From Cycas panzhihuaensis (taxonomy: Eukaryota > Cycadophyta), in NCBI GenBank assembly GCA_023213395.1, contig CM041465.1, forward strand, positions 148,311,741-148,375,740: a DNA stretch of 64,000 nt. The letters run 5' to 3'. The stretch's first letter is position 1, and each line of letters starts with the position of its first letter. The position numbers and the translations under genes are program-made. Positions 51,760 through 63,500 of this stretch are shown piece after piece. The notes under the pieces are model-generated. The model was not told the DNA's origin. It worked only from the letters and a program-made list of their open reading frames with translations, and ran no database searches.

Positions 51760-54700
51760 CGCTCAAACTTCACCCTCTTCGGTTTGGTGAAGATATCGCC
51801 ACTTGATCCGCTGTGGGCAAGACTCCAATTGAATTGTGCCATCATGAACTAGTTCTCTAATCTCGTGGACTTTTGTACTTATATGTTTGGTACGATCATG
51901 AAATGTGATTTTTAGCCATCCGGATTGTAGATTGATTATCTACATGTAAGCTAGTAGAACTTGTTTGGGTGGCATTTAATGTATTCAACAATTTTCCGAG
52001 CCATATCACCTCCTCGCTTGTCTCGTATAAAGAATGTACTCAGCTTGAGTCTCGCAACTATCTTCGCCTTGTGGATCTCCATGATATTGGTCTGCTCCAA
52101 GAAATGTTACGCACTGCACGTAGATCTTCCTGTCTTTATCTCCAGAAAGTCCGAGTCCGTATGCATAAAGTTTAAATTCGCATTGGGTTCATACAATGCA
52201 CCATATTTGCTAGTCGCCTTTAGGTACCTCAACACTGTATTGCACTTGCCAATGATTCTCGCTTAGGATTTGTCATGAATCTTGCAAGAATGCCGACAGA
52301 GTGTGCAATATCCGCCTTGTGTTGGTAGTATAGATGAGACTACCTACAAGTTGCCCGTAGAGTGTCAAGGCGTCGCCTCCCTATTGTCACCATCAATCGA
52401 GAGCTTAATATTAGGCTCCATAGGTGTATCCACTGGTCGAGCACCTTCCAACAGAAACTTTGTCAGAAGATCGTTGATATATTTTTCTTGGGAGAGAAAG
52501 ATTTTTCCATCCTTTTGAGTTACTTCAATTCCCAAGTAATATTTCATCAACCCGAGGTCGACAATTCAAAAGTTTTAGCAAGGTCCTTCTTCAAATGCCG
52601 ATTACACTGCTCACTATTCCCTTATGAGCATGTCATCCACAAAGATTAAGAGGTAAGTGACTTTATCATTTTGGCGCTTGATGAATAATGTTGCATCAAT
52701 ATCTTGATAGTCACAACCTCATATCCAAGTTGCCTCATTCTTTCAGACAACTTGGTAAACCAAGCACGAGGGCTTGCTTTAGGCCATAAGGACTTTTGAG
52801 CCTACAAACTTTATGCTCCCGACCATCAATCTCGATCCTTCCGGGCCGAGCCATGTAAATTTCTTCTTTAAGGTCCCCATTGAGAAATGCGGTCTTAACA
52901 TCGAGTTGGTGGATTTTCCAACTCGCTGAAAGCCCAAGGCTATAAGAGTTCGATTGTAGGCCACTTGGTTGTAGGAGCAAAGATTTCAGTAGTCAATGCC
53001 TTCCCTTTGCGTGAATCCTTTTGCTACCAACCTCGCCTTTGTGTTTTCTAGGTGCCATCCGATCTATACTTGTTTTTGAACACCCATTTATTTTGAACTA
53101 CTTTTCTTCCAAGTGGTAGATCAACAAGCTCCCATGTACCGCTCTTAATAAGAGATTGATACTCTTCGCTCATGGCATTTCTCCAAGTCGCATGCTTTCT
53201 GACCTTCTTGGCACGTTAGGGGCTCTTCATTAAGAGCAAGATGCGCTCACTGGTTCAAGCTCAACGGAAAGTGATTCATGCATCCTTGCTCTATGGGCAC
53301 TTCTAGTGCCGCTTTGCCTACCTCATCCGGGTCGCATGTCCTTGTAGTCAGTAAGCTTCACGAAAACCTCGAGTTGGGAATGAGGTTTTCATTTCCACAA
53401 CCTCTTGATCTTCGCTTTGATCCCGAAAAGGATCATGTGAAATATTTGGCACGGAGGAAGTTGACGATCTTTGGAGAAGATGGGCCACCATGATGTTGGA
53501 GAAGATGATCCTTCCGCTATGGCTTTGCCTTTGTCAACTTGGTCGCTTGCAAATGATGGTGCCGGATGTGTACACATTGGATTGGAGTCACACTTGTATC
53601 CTCCGAGGCTCTATTGTCGATTCCAAGATTTTAAGCAACTGCTCAAAGATCTCCCTAAATTTTGGAATCTGGACATCAAATTCAAGAAAGATCATTAAAT
53701 CGGTATGAAGGCGCCTGGAGTCAAGTTCTAGTAATTGATCTTCGCCTCGCAAAGATAACATCTCTAGTGATGATGATTTTGCGCCTCAAGATATAAAAAC
53801 CTTGTATCCCTTTTGTCCATAGGGTATCCGACAAAGATACCTTTGATGGCTCTATCTTGGAGCTTATTTCTATGTTCCCGCAAAATATGAGCATAACAAG
53901 TAGAGCCAAAAATTCAAGTGGGAGATAGAGGGGTTTGTCCATACCACATTTCATGTGGAGAGGGGCCGAGCTTGAGGGACTAACGGTGTTGATGCACACA
54001 GCAGTATAGCCTCATTTCACCAAAGATAGATAGGGACATTCTTATATACCAAAGATAAGACGAGCCATATTCATGATGGTCCTATTCATGCGCCGGCAAC
54101 TCCATTTTGGGGTGTACCGCAATGATGGTCCGATGTTTGATTCCACGTTGACGAGGTACGATTCAAACTCATTGGATGTGTACCGCCACCATTGTCACCC
54201 CCGAGTATTTTGATCTTGAATCCAGATTCATTTTCCACGCGGCCTTGAAAGCTTGAAACATAGAAAAGCTTCATCTTTCTTTGCAAGAAAAGTAACCCAT
54301 ACTTTCTTGGTGAAATCATCAATGAAAGTAATATAGTACCACTTCTGTTGATAGAAGGGATGGGCATAGGACCGCATATATCTGAGTGTACAAGCTGCAA
54401 AGGTTGGCTAGATTTCCACTGACTACGAGGAAAGGGTTGTCTTTGAGATTTAGCAATAATACATGCTTCACATTTAAAGGGCTAGAGGGGAACTTAGGTA
54501 AACCAGGAAGAGTGTCTTGTAGTTCTCTTAAACGATCAATTTTGATATGGCCCATACGAGCATGCCACAGAGTTGCTCGGGACAACTTCTGAGGAGTCGT
54601 GGTTGTGGTAAAACAAATTCATCATCAACATAGTTGGCTTCAGAGGATGGTGAGCCGCTTAGCGAAAAAGTTTGCCATCAAGAATTCGTCATAACCACAG

Positions 54701-54840
54701 ATTTGAAGGAGGGGGAATGGCACAGAGAGTTTGATTGTTTGCGCTACACTCGATCAAATCCACAAGAGACAAGGGTGGATGGGAGAGCGATTACGCCAGA
54801 GCGTGAATATATAAAACATCAACAAGTGTAAAACTGGAAG
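51760..54840 (-). pseudogene. Copy C pol: GAG-pre-integrase, integrase, RT, RNase H
   Basis: GAG-pre-integrase at 54480-54585 (LWHARMGHIKIDRL); integrase from 54400 (LVHSDICGPMPIPS) with the GGDNGGG core near 54190-54215; RT with QLDVKTAFLNGDLKEEIYM (52840-52905), FVDDMLI near 52635 and MMKYYLGIEV (52515-52550). RNase H is broken near 51800-51960. The frame changes every few hundred bases, always by missing bases, while the protein segments between are well conserved. Confidence 0.87.
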
Positions 54841-56152
54841 GCCAGGAGTTTCGTGCAAACTGCTCCAAGTCCTTCGACCGGGCCGAGAAGATTTGTCGAC
54901 CATGTGTACAACACCACGAACTTCGAGTCAAAATCTTGAAAGAACTGGCGATGACAAGTCATGTGTTGTGTTGCTCGATCCATGATCCACGATGAAGTAT
55001 TTGAGGTAGCACTATTTGCAACTCCAAGTGGTGAGGGCAAGTGAATAAGCATAGCCACAATGAGCCTCAATATACTTAGTGGATCTATCAACAACATTTG
55101 ATGAAGTGGTCCCAATTCTTTGAAGGTGTGCATGAGCAAATCATGCTCCACCAAAAGCATCTTCAAAAGAAGTATTATCAACATTATGTGCACCATGGCG
55201 CTGATAACTTGGTAGTTTGTTGGTGGAAGTTCCGCAATTTTGGCATAATGTCCTCTTCTATTACACCTTTGGCACACGATTGTTTGATTTCCAGTCAAGT
55301 ATTAGTCGTGGATTGTCTCGACATCGGATCTAGGTCCAGTTGATTATTTTGGCCTTGGCCTTGAGACGCTTTTTGTTGGAATTGAGGAGCCTGTTGACTA
55401 AGAGGACGTTGTCCTTGTTGTTCACCTCTTCCTCTTCCTGAATTACCACCTCTACGAGAGTATTGACCTTGATTTTGGTGTAACAAAGATCTTCTTCCAC
55501 TTCAAAAGCGAGATCAATCGATCCGATGTAGTGGTAAAGTTGGTATCAAAGGTCTTATCAAATTCAATGAACTTATCAAAGATCCTCAAAGTTTAGGGTC
55601 TTTAAAGTTCCACCGATTGAAGACTCCCCAATAGATTTTTATAATGGGATATGGAGACATGATCAATCAAGAAAGCCCATGTAATGCATTGAGTTTTAAA
55701 ATCTTTATCAATGGCTTGCTTGATTGGACGAAGGAGATTGATTGTTTCACTTGCATGTCCTTTCGCATTTTCAATTTGTTCATCTTCAAGACTAAGTGAA
55801 CAAATTCTAAGTCCGATTTAGTGTCAAAGTTCTTCTTAAGAATTTCAAGAACTTTCCATGTCAGATCATGTACAAACTTCATCAATGAGATTATGCAGGA
55901 ATAATCATGACAAGCGATCCCCGCACGGATTTTATCATCATCAAGTTCCATTGGCGCTTAGCATACGGCTGGGAGCGGTTGAGCACCTCTCTTCAAGCAG
56001 CTTGTGGTAGTCAGAATGCAACAGTGGTGGTGTAGGTTGTAAGTGATCTCTCCATAGACCTTCATACTTTGCAGATTTCGACACTGAACCACATGTCCCA
56101 ATTTTCTTTCCTTTTAGAATGCGTTCACATTTTGCTTGAACTGTGAAGACAT
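54841..56152 (-). pseudogene. Copy C gag and protease
   Basis: The Gag start is probably ATG at 56152, collinear with copy A's start. Gag core LEFVHLVLKMNKLKM is at about 55790-55830, and the Gly/Arg/Gln-rich linker at 55340-55480 (GNSGRGRGEQQGQ). The zinc knuckle VCQRCNRRGHYAK follows (55240-55280), whose last Cys is lost by a frameshift. The protease segment near 54970-54995 reads WIMDRATQHMT where the family has D-T-G-A-T; the Thr-Gly pair has collapsed to Arg, so the active site is not intact. Confidence 0.83.
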
Positions 56153-58170
56153 TGTGTCTTTTTATAAGGGAAGAAATGAACAAGGGACTATAAAAGTGAT
56201 GGCAATAAATGACCGATCACTATTTACAAATGGGAAATGTAATGAAGTAGTGTAGAAGAAGGAAGAAGAAGTGAGAATGGTTGATCAAAGATGAAGGGAG
56301 CAACTTAGAGAAAAGTCACTAACACTTGTGACAAATATTAACCCCGACGCAGCAGAATATGAGAAGCACTATGATAAAAATTGGCCACTAACACTTGTGG
56401 CAAATATTAACCTCGACGCAGGAATATGAGAAGCACTATGATTGTGATTACACTATGGATCACTTTTACAAATAAGTAAGTGATCAATATACAAGATCAG
56501 AGCCAATGTAGAAGTTGACATCATTGGGTTTACACAACTTGAAACTCGAATGTAGGATGTGTAATCAACCCAATAACCTCTAACTTGTGTCCAACGTAGT
56601 TGAGGTTGTTGAAGGATGCCTAGGCTTCTAGTAGAATTAATTTGGCCTTCACCCATAATACCCGCAATCGTGCTTGGTGATGAAATCCAAGTCACAACGG
56701 AGTTTGTACTCCCAATCCTCACCCGGTTCACCAATGAGCACTATATACCTCCTCTAAAGAGTGGTACGTGCATACCCATGGCTATGACGGATATTGGATC
56801 GGTATATTTTAATCTTGTATTAAAGTTTCGCTTTTCCCGGTTGGTTATCGGGATGATCCCCGATTGAGGCACGATGGTATGGCTAACCAAACCTCACCAA
56901 TATTCCTGGTTTAGTCCGGTCCAACTTGAAACCCACACCTCCTTTATGGCACGGCGATTACGCCAACCAAGGTATCTCAACCTTGGCGAGTGTGTGAACA
57001 GTACAAGATGGCGGAAAATAGCGACGTGATGCGTTCCTTTTAGGAAGAGTGAAAAGATTATCGAATTGCATCAAACGTACATTTAATCGAAAATAATGCT
57101 TGCTTGGCGTGCTTTTGGAGTGCTTGCTTGAAGTGTCTTTGGTGTGTTTGCTTTGAGTGATTTTAGAGTGCTGAAATGTAATGCTAATAAGTGAGTGAGG
57201 ACACCGGATATTGCTCGATCCGTGTGTTTTTTTTCTCACTTTTACAATGGGCTTTTAAGCCTTATAAAAAGGAAGAAATTTTCTTCACTTTTTTTTTTTT
57301 TTGTTAATACAAAAAAGTACTCTTCACTAAATCTGCAATAACTTTCTCCCACGATGTCGAAATGGAGTGCCGGTTTTTGTGCTGCAAACTAGACTCGGAG
57401 CTTCATCTTCAGGAAGTGGAATCAGGTCCAAATGAGTTTTGGAAAGATTTTGACAGCCCCGCAAAGTTAGGAAATTATATTTTTCTAGAATTCTTACTAA
57501 AAATAACTGCTGTTCACTAAAACAGCAATAACTTCCTCATACGACATCCAAATCAGGTGCCGATTTTTGCACTGGAAAGTAGACTCAGAGCCCCATATTT
57601 GACAGTTGGAATCACTTCAATTGGATCTCTGTAGATGATTTTGTAGACCTGTGAAGTTCAGTAATCAAATTGCATTTCTGCAGAAATTTCAGCTTGCTAA
57701 TATCTCATTAACACATGATACCATATGAAATTTCCATCATTTTTTGATCACCAGGATCCCAATATGGGCAAGGTGAGAGCATACAATGATAGATATTTTC
57801 AATGGCTCAAAATTCTTTAAAAATGGGTAAAAACTCCCTTACAATCATTCTTCTAAATGCTCGAAAATTTCTAAAGATTTCCTTGTTAAATGGACAAAAA
57901 AAGGAAAAGAAAGAGAAGAATGAGATAGCATGCATGGCCAGCAAAGGATTGGAATCCTTGGGCCTTACAACTCCTTGTATTATGCTTCCAAACCTGCAAA
58001 AGAGAAAGGAAAAGCAAACAATACAAAATATGCTATCATAATAACTTGAAAATGTTTCTAAATTCACTTTCACAATCTCCTTCACCACATGGATTGTGGG
58101 GGAGAAGGAAGTGATGGCTCCATTGCAAGTGCAAGTGGGGAATATGAAGGTAGCAAGCTCTGACACCACA
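56153..58170 (-). other. Leader of copy C, with two tandem duplications and the primer site
   Basis: About 2 kb, no gene. A 69-bp direct duplication starts at 56317 and 56386 (word cactaacacttgtg), and a diverged duplication of about 190 bp starts at about 57320 and 57510 (word gttcactaaa...gcaataactt). The primer-site complement agctctgacacca lies next to the 5' LTR, one base off the tRNA-iMet match. Confidence 0.75.
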
Positions 58171-58467
58171 TGAAAAGAGTGGATCTATCCTTCATCTCCA
58201 AGCACTAAACACAAAGGCAAACATGGGAGCAAGAGAGACTTGAGAGAAAGAAAGTAGCTCTCACAAAATGGGGAGGTAAGAATGAATCTCCTCCATTGAG
58301 CTTTACTTTTAGATTGAGAGAGGGAGCATTTGAGGTAGGTGAAATGAAATTACACATAATGCACATGAAAGTGCATTTCACTTAAGTGATCTAATTTAAA
58401 GTTCACTTAAGACCCTTTTTCGAAATAATCAACTAATGTAATGACCTTATGTCATTAACCCTTTTCA
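58171..58467 (-). repeat. Copy C 5' LTR (promoter LTR)
   Basis: 297 bp. Relative to the 3' LTR its only difference is G at 58312, which changes CAATATAAAAG to CAATCTAAAAG on the minus strand, in the position of a TATA box. Confidence 0.97.
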
Positions 58468-58544
58468 TACATATATATATGTATATATGTATACATACAT
58501 ACACACACACATATATATATATATATACATACATACATACACAC

Positions 58545-58601
<57 letters not shown>

Positions 58602-58620
58602 CATATATATACATATATAT
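58468..58620. repeat. Right part of the microsatellite block
   Basis: Continuation of the TA/TACA/CA repeat after the tacat target duplication, ending abruptly where LINE-A begins. Confidence 0.97.
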
Positions 58621-59131
58621 AAGGGAAAGCGAGCTGTGACGGACGGACTGCGCTGAGCGACTTCGAAGGTTTGCAGATAGGGTTTTCTGTAGGGACGGAG
58701 GACGAGATCCAGGCGTCTTGGACGCTATGGCGTCCTTGGAAAAGTGAAAGAGCCGGACGTCGACCTATTCCTGAGGCCCACGGGCTTGCGCTCCCTTTCT
58801 CCAAGCCCTTGCTTGAGCTATGGCGGTGGGGTAAGGTGCAGAATTGCTTGGCGACTAGGTGTCTCACTCTTTGGGTCAGAGATTTAACTGTCTGGAGGCA
58901 GTCCTCTCTCCTCTCCTTGCTTTGCCTTTCTTTTAGTGCGGACGCTTGTGGTCAGAAAGGACGCTTTATCTTCCCGGGGTGGAGGTCAGAGCTGGGGTCT
59001 AGTGTGCCAGATAGATCGTGGCTCTGGACAAGTACAAGAAATGAGGAGCCGGGTCCAGTAGGACTGCAAATAGATTCGGTATGTTTTTGCCCTGCTGTTC
59101 GGAGTTTTTTTTCTGGCAAGTTAATAAATTA
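58621..59131 (+). promoter_or_regulatory. LINE-A 5' leader, probable internal promoter region
   Basis: About 510 bp, GC-rich compared with everything to its left, no supported ORF. In autonomous LINEs this region carries the internal promoter; that role is known for the class and only inferred here. Confidence 0.55.
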
Positions 59132-60501
59132 ATGATGGAAAAAAATCTTCACCTTCTAGAGCAGAACCAAAGGTCTAACCCGATTCCTGGGAAAACTTAC
59201 AAAGACGTCCTGAAATCTATTGAGGAAGTATCTTTTGATTTAACCCCGGTGTATGAAGATAATAAAGTAAGACTGAAAATTCCCCTTGCATTGGCCGAGA
59301 AAACGGAGAAATTATGGGAGAATTGCCTTGTCAGCGAGTTCCTGTCCCGCCGGTTTAGAGCCCATTAGGGTTTGGACGAGGTCAAAATGGAAAACAATGA
59401 GTAATGTAGAGGTAATAGCCATGCCTAAGGGCTGTGTGCTATTCAAATTTGCATCACATGAAGATATGGCAAGCATTCTGATTAGGGCACCTTGGATGTT
59501 TGGAAGAAAGGCTTTATATCTGGAGAAATGGCACAGGGGCTTTGACCCCTCGATTCCAAAAATTAGGCAAGCCCCTATCTGGATTCAACTACTGGGGCTG
59601 CCGCTACACCATTGGAACCCAGAGGTTTTTAATGGGATTGCGAAGGCGGTAGGCCCCCTCCTAGTAGTTGATTCGGCAACGAAGAATGTATGTGCTTATT
59701 AACGCCGTAACTGCGGCCTTGGTGAAGTTAGATAAGCCTTTATTGGACAATATCTGGATGGACCTCCCCGACGAAAGCTGGGCTCAACCTTTGCTTTACG
59801 AGATGGATCATTTTAGGTGCTCAACATGTAGGAACGTGGGACACCTGCCCCAGAAGTGCCTGGGAGTGCAACCCCCAAAAGAAGATATTGTAGAGCCAAG
59901 CAAAAAGGAGGTAGGTAAAGTAGAGGAGCAAGAATGTCCTGGCCGATTGGAGACGACAGAATCCTCTTATCAGATCCCAGGCTTTGATCCAAATGAGGAA
60001 GATACGTTGCTTGAGGAGGATGCCTATACGGCTCAGACCACTGAGGTTCCGAAGGGCCTGGACGAAGTGGATACGGAACACCCCCCAAAGGGGGATGCTA
60101 CGCCAACTCATGTTGCCTCGCCTAAGCCTTGGAGGCAGCTAGAGAAAGTGGTGGACAAGGGGTCAGATTTTCCCCCGCTGAGTCCAGGCCGTCTTGGGCC
60201 TAGGGAAGGGGACGGGGTTGCATCGCTGCCTTGCCTAGAGGATTCAGGGCAGGCAACTCTTGATTCAACCCTACAGACGCCTCATAAGAAGTTGCCGGAT
60301 ATAGGTGCTGAGAAGCAGGTTGGAAGACCCTCGTCAAGAGTCCAAAGAGAGAAGGATTCGGCTGCCCAAGTCGATCTAGGCACACAGAAAACTCTAAAAG
60401 AAACATTCCTTGAGGGGCCTACTCTCAGATCCGGTACAGTAGCCAGAGAGCCCCCAAAAGGGGACGCGGCTGAGGTCTGGAAACAGAGGAAGAAGAGATG
60501 A
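59132..60501 (+). pseudogene. LINE-A ORF1 (DUF4283-like and CCHC knuckle), two frameshifts
   Basis: ATG at 59132 or 59135 (MEKNLHLLEQNQ). The DUF4283-like domain spans about residues 30-190 (DLTPVYEDNKVRLKIP, PKGCVLFKFASHEDM, WHRGFDPSIPKIR, AVGPLLVVDSATKN). An intact CCHC knuckle follows (CSTCRNVGHLPQKC, 59818-59862: C-x2-C-x4-H-x4-C), then a long Pro/Glu/Lys-rich tail ending in WKQRKKR. Compared with LINE-B the frame is lost twice, by 5 bases near 59350 and by 2 bases near 59690. The stop TGA at 60499-60501 overlaps the ORF2 start. RNA-binding partner of ORF2 in the LINE particle. Confidence 0.87.
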
Positions 60502-63500
60502 AAATTCTCTCATGGAATATCAGGGGCCTCAATGCCCCTTCAAAACAAAGAATCATCAGAGATATGATAAGAAGGCATCAACCGAACTTGTTATTTCTTC
60601 AGGAAACAAAACTTAATAAAGAGAATGAACCTAAGATTAGGGTCATTATTTGGAAGAAAGCTGAAGGTATTGAGGTGGATTATGCCCAAGGCAGAGGGGG
60701 TCTGATGGTTTTGTGGAACCCGTCAATCTGGTTGGGTGAAATTTTTCTGATCGATGATTCCTTCATCTCAGTTTGGCTAACTAGCAGAAGTAATAACACT
60801 ACATGGGTTGCCACTAATGTGTATGCCCCGAACCGTCAGGAAGATAGAAAGTGTCTTTGGGCTAGATTGATTGAAGCCCATAGGGCCAGCCATCTTCCAT
60901 GGTTATTGGCAGGCGACTTCAATTCAGCCCTTTGCCCTGGTGATAAGAGAGGGGGCACTAAGGGCTGGACTACCAGTATGAGTGATTTTAGTGATTTCTT
61001 GCAGTAGGGGGGGTTAGAGGATGTCAACCTTAGGGCCGCCTCTTTCACCTGGACTAATAAAAGGCTGGGGAATAACCTTATCCAAATTAGGCTGGATAGG
61101 GTGCTGGTTAATTTTGAGTGGGTGAGGTTCTTCAAGGATTTCACCCTCGAAGCCTTCTTGAGAATCGACTCGATCACTCACCCCTTTTGTTGAATTTCTC
61201 AGATTCCGGAAAGTTTATCGGGGCCCCTTTCAGATTTGAATTGATGTGGCTCCGCCACCCAGATCTAAGAAACAGGATTGAGGAATGGTGGAGCATCGAT
61301 ATAGAAGGACATGCTATGTATAGATTTTCCAAGAAATTGGACTGGGTAAAAAGGAAAGTCAAAGTCTGGAACAAGGAAATTTTTCAAAATATAAATGACC
61401 GAAAGGAGAGGACTTTCCAGGATTTGAAAGATACTGAGGACCAGATCGAGCGGCTGGGCAGATCCCCAGAGATGGACAAGGTAGAAAAGGAGCTGACTGA
61501 GACCCTGGAGGAAATCCTCACAAGGGAGGAAATCCATTGGAGACAGAAATCCAGGGCTCTGTGGTTGGCAGAAGGAGACAGAAATACAAGATTCTTCCAT
61601 ATGACTACTGTTAAGCATAGAGCGAACAACCGAATCAACAAGCTTCAAAGGGAAGACGGCTCTGAAATTAGTTCGACAGAAGATATGAAGGAGCTGGCCA
61701 GTGATTATTTCAAGGAGTTATTCGCGGAGCTGACGGGCGGGGACATGGACTTGAGGAAGGAATTCCTCAATAACATCCCCTACTTGGTGAATGATGTCCA
61801 AAATGCCCAGATTACAGCTCCTTTCTCTCAGGAGGAGGTGAAGGTGGCGCTCTTTAGTATGAAGAGGGATAAAGCGCCTGGCCCTGACGGCTTCCCCCCA
61901 GGGTTCTTCTAAGAATTTTGGGATATTATTAAGGGAGACTATATGGAAGCGCTCCATGAATTTTATGCAAACAGGAAGATCTTACAAGAGTGGCAGACTA
62001 CCTTCCTGGTTCTTATTCCTAAGAAAGAGGGAGCAAAAAGGATGGAGGACTTTCGACCTATAAGCCTATGCAATGTCAAATACAAAATTCTAACAAAGGT
62101 TTTGGTGAACAGGTTAAAGAAAATTATGCCAAACATCATTTCTCCGAACCAAGATGGCTTTCTCAGGGGGAGACAGATATACGATGGGTATATCGTTGTC
62201 CATGAAACCATTCACTCTGCAGCAGAGAGGAAGGAGCCTGCGATGCTCATCAAGATTGACCTCTCGAAGGCCTTTGATAGGGTCTCTTGGGATTGCCTAA
62301 GGGCTTTTGGCTTCGGCGAGACTTGGCGCTCATGGATTAATCTATGTATTGGTAATCCGCAGTTTTCTGTTATCATCAATGGCACGTCTTCTTGCTTCTT
62401 CCCAGGATTTGTGGGGCTGAGGCAGGGCGACCCGCTCTCTCCTTTTTTGTTTATCACGATGGCGGAGCTGTTGGGTAGATCCCTGGAGTCCCTGAGGAGA
62501 CAGGGGGTTATTAATGGTATAAAGCCGACATCAGGTTTGGACAACGTGGCTCATCACCAATTTGTTGACGATAATATTTTTCTTGGGAAACCTACAATTA
62601 GGGAGGCCACAAGCTTTAAAGAGTTCTTGGGCCACTTTGAGAAGGCCACGAATCAAAAGATAAACTTGAATAAGAGCATCGTATTTTTTATAAATACCCC
62701 AGGCCGTATTCAAGGCAGGATCAGCAGATGCCTAGAGATGGGCATAAAAAAACTCCCCACTACCTACCTTGGCCTTCCTCTATTTGTTGCGAAGATGGCC
62801 AAGGATATGTGGAACCCCCTTATTGACAGGTTGCAAAGGAAGATGGCTGGATGGAAAGGCACCCTCCTAAGTCAAGTTGGAAAGCTTCAACTTGTAGCCT
62901 CCACGCTACAAAGCATCCCAGTTTTCTGGATGTCCATTTTTAGAGTCCCGGCAGGTATCTCAGATATCATTGAATCTATCCAAAAGAGGTTCCTTTGGGC
63001 TGGTACGGAAAACAGAGACAGAATTCATTTAGTCAACTGGGAAAAGGTATGCATGCCAAAATGGGCCGGGGGCCTAAATTTGAGAAGGCTTCCTCTCTTC
63101 AATGCAGCTCTAGGAGCTAAGTTGGGGTGGAGACTACTTAAAGGGGTGAGAGGCTCTAGGAGAAGATCTTAATCAGGAAATATGTGCAAGGAGGCTCTTT
63201 GGCTGAAAATGATGTCTCTCAGGTTGGCTCAACCATCTGGAGGAGTATTCTGAAAGCTTGGAATGCTTTGAGGAGCAGGCTGAGATGGAGGCTTGGAGAT
63301 GGGAAATCCATTAGATTCTGGGAGGATGCATGGTGTAGTGACAAAGCGCTTAAGGCCTATCCAGACCTGGAACCTATAATGGGTCCATGTGTTAGAACCT
63401 ACGGCAGCCATGTAAAGGACTATTGGGAAGGAAGCGGAGATAGCAGGTCCTGGAAGACCCTTGAGGAAATTCAAGGTGAAAGAGTGCATGTAGGCATCAG

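Larger units (their letters stand above)
51001..58467 (-). mobile_element. Ty1-copia copy C, young insertion in the microsatellite
   Basis: 7,467 bp, minus strand, same family as A and B. LTRs are 51001-51297 and 58171-58467 (297 bp, one difference). The target duplication tacat lies at 50996-51000 and 58468-58472, inside the TACA/TA repeat. The polypurine tract complement (atctcccccttaatgg) follows the left LTR, and the primer-site complement precedes the right LTR. The gene order is complete, yet the coding region is broken by many 1-3 base losses relative to A and B; see findings. CpG is far more frequent here than in A and B, consistent with little time for methyl-cytosine decay. Confidence 0.95.

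Noticed and set aside
58433-58867. Minus-strand frame crossing the microsatellite edge and the LINE-A leader
   Set aside because: It is a chance frame that starts in the LINE leader and runs through TA repeat into the C LTR; three unrelated sequence units.
59813-60406. Minus-strand frames of 68-96 codons opposite LINE-A ORF1
   Set aside because: Opposite-strand shadows of a GC-richer coding region with no recognisable motif.
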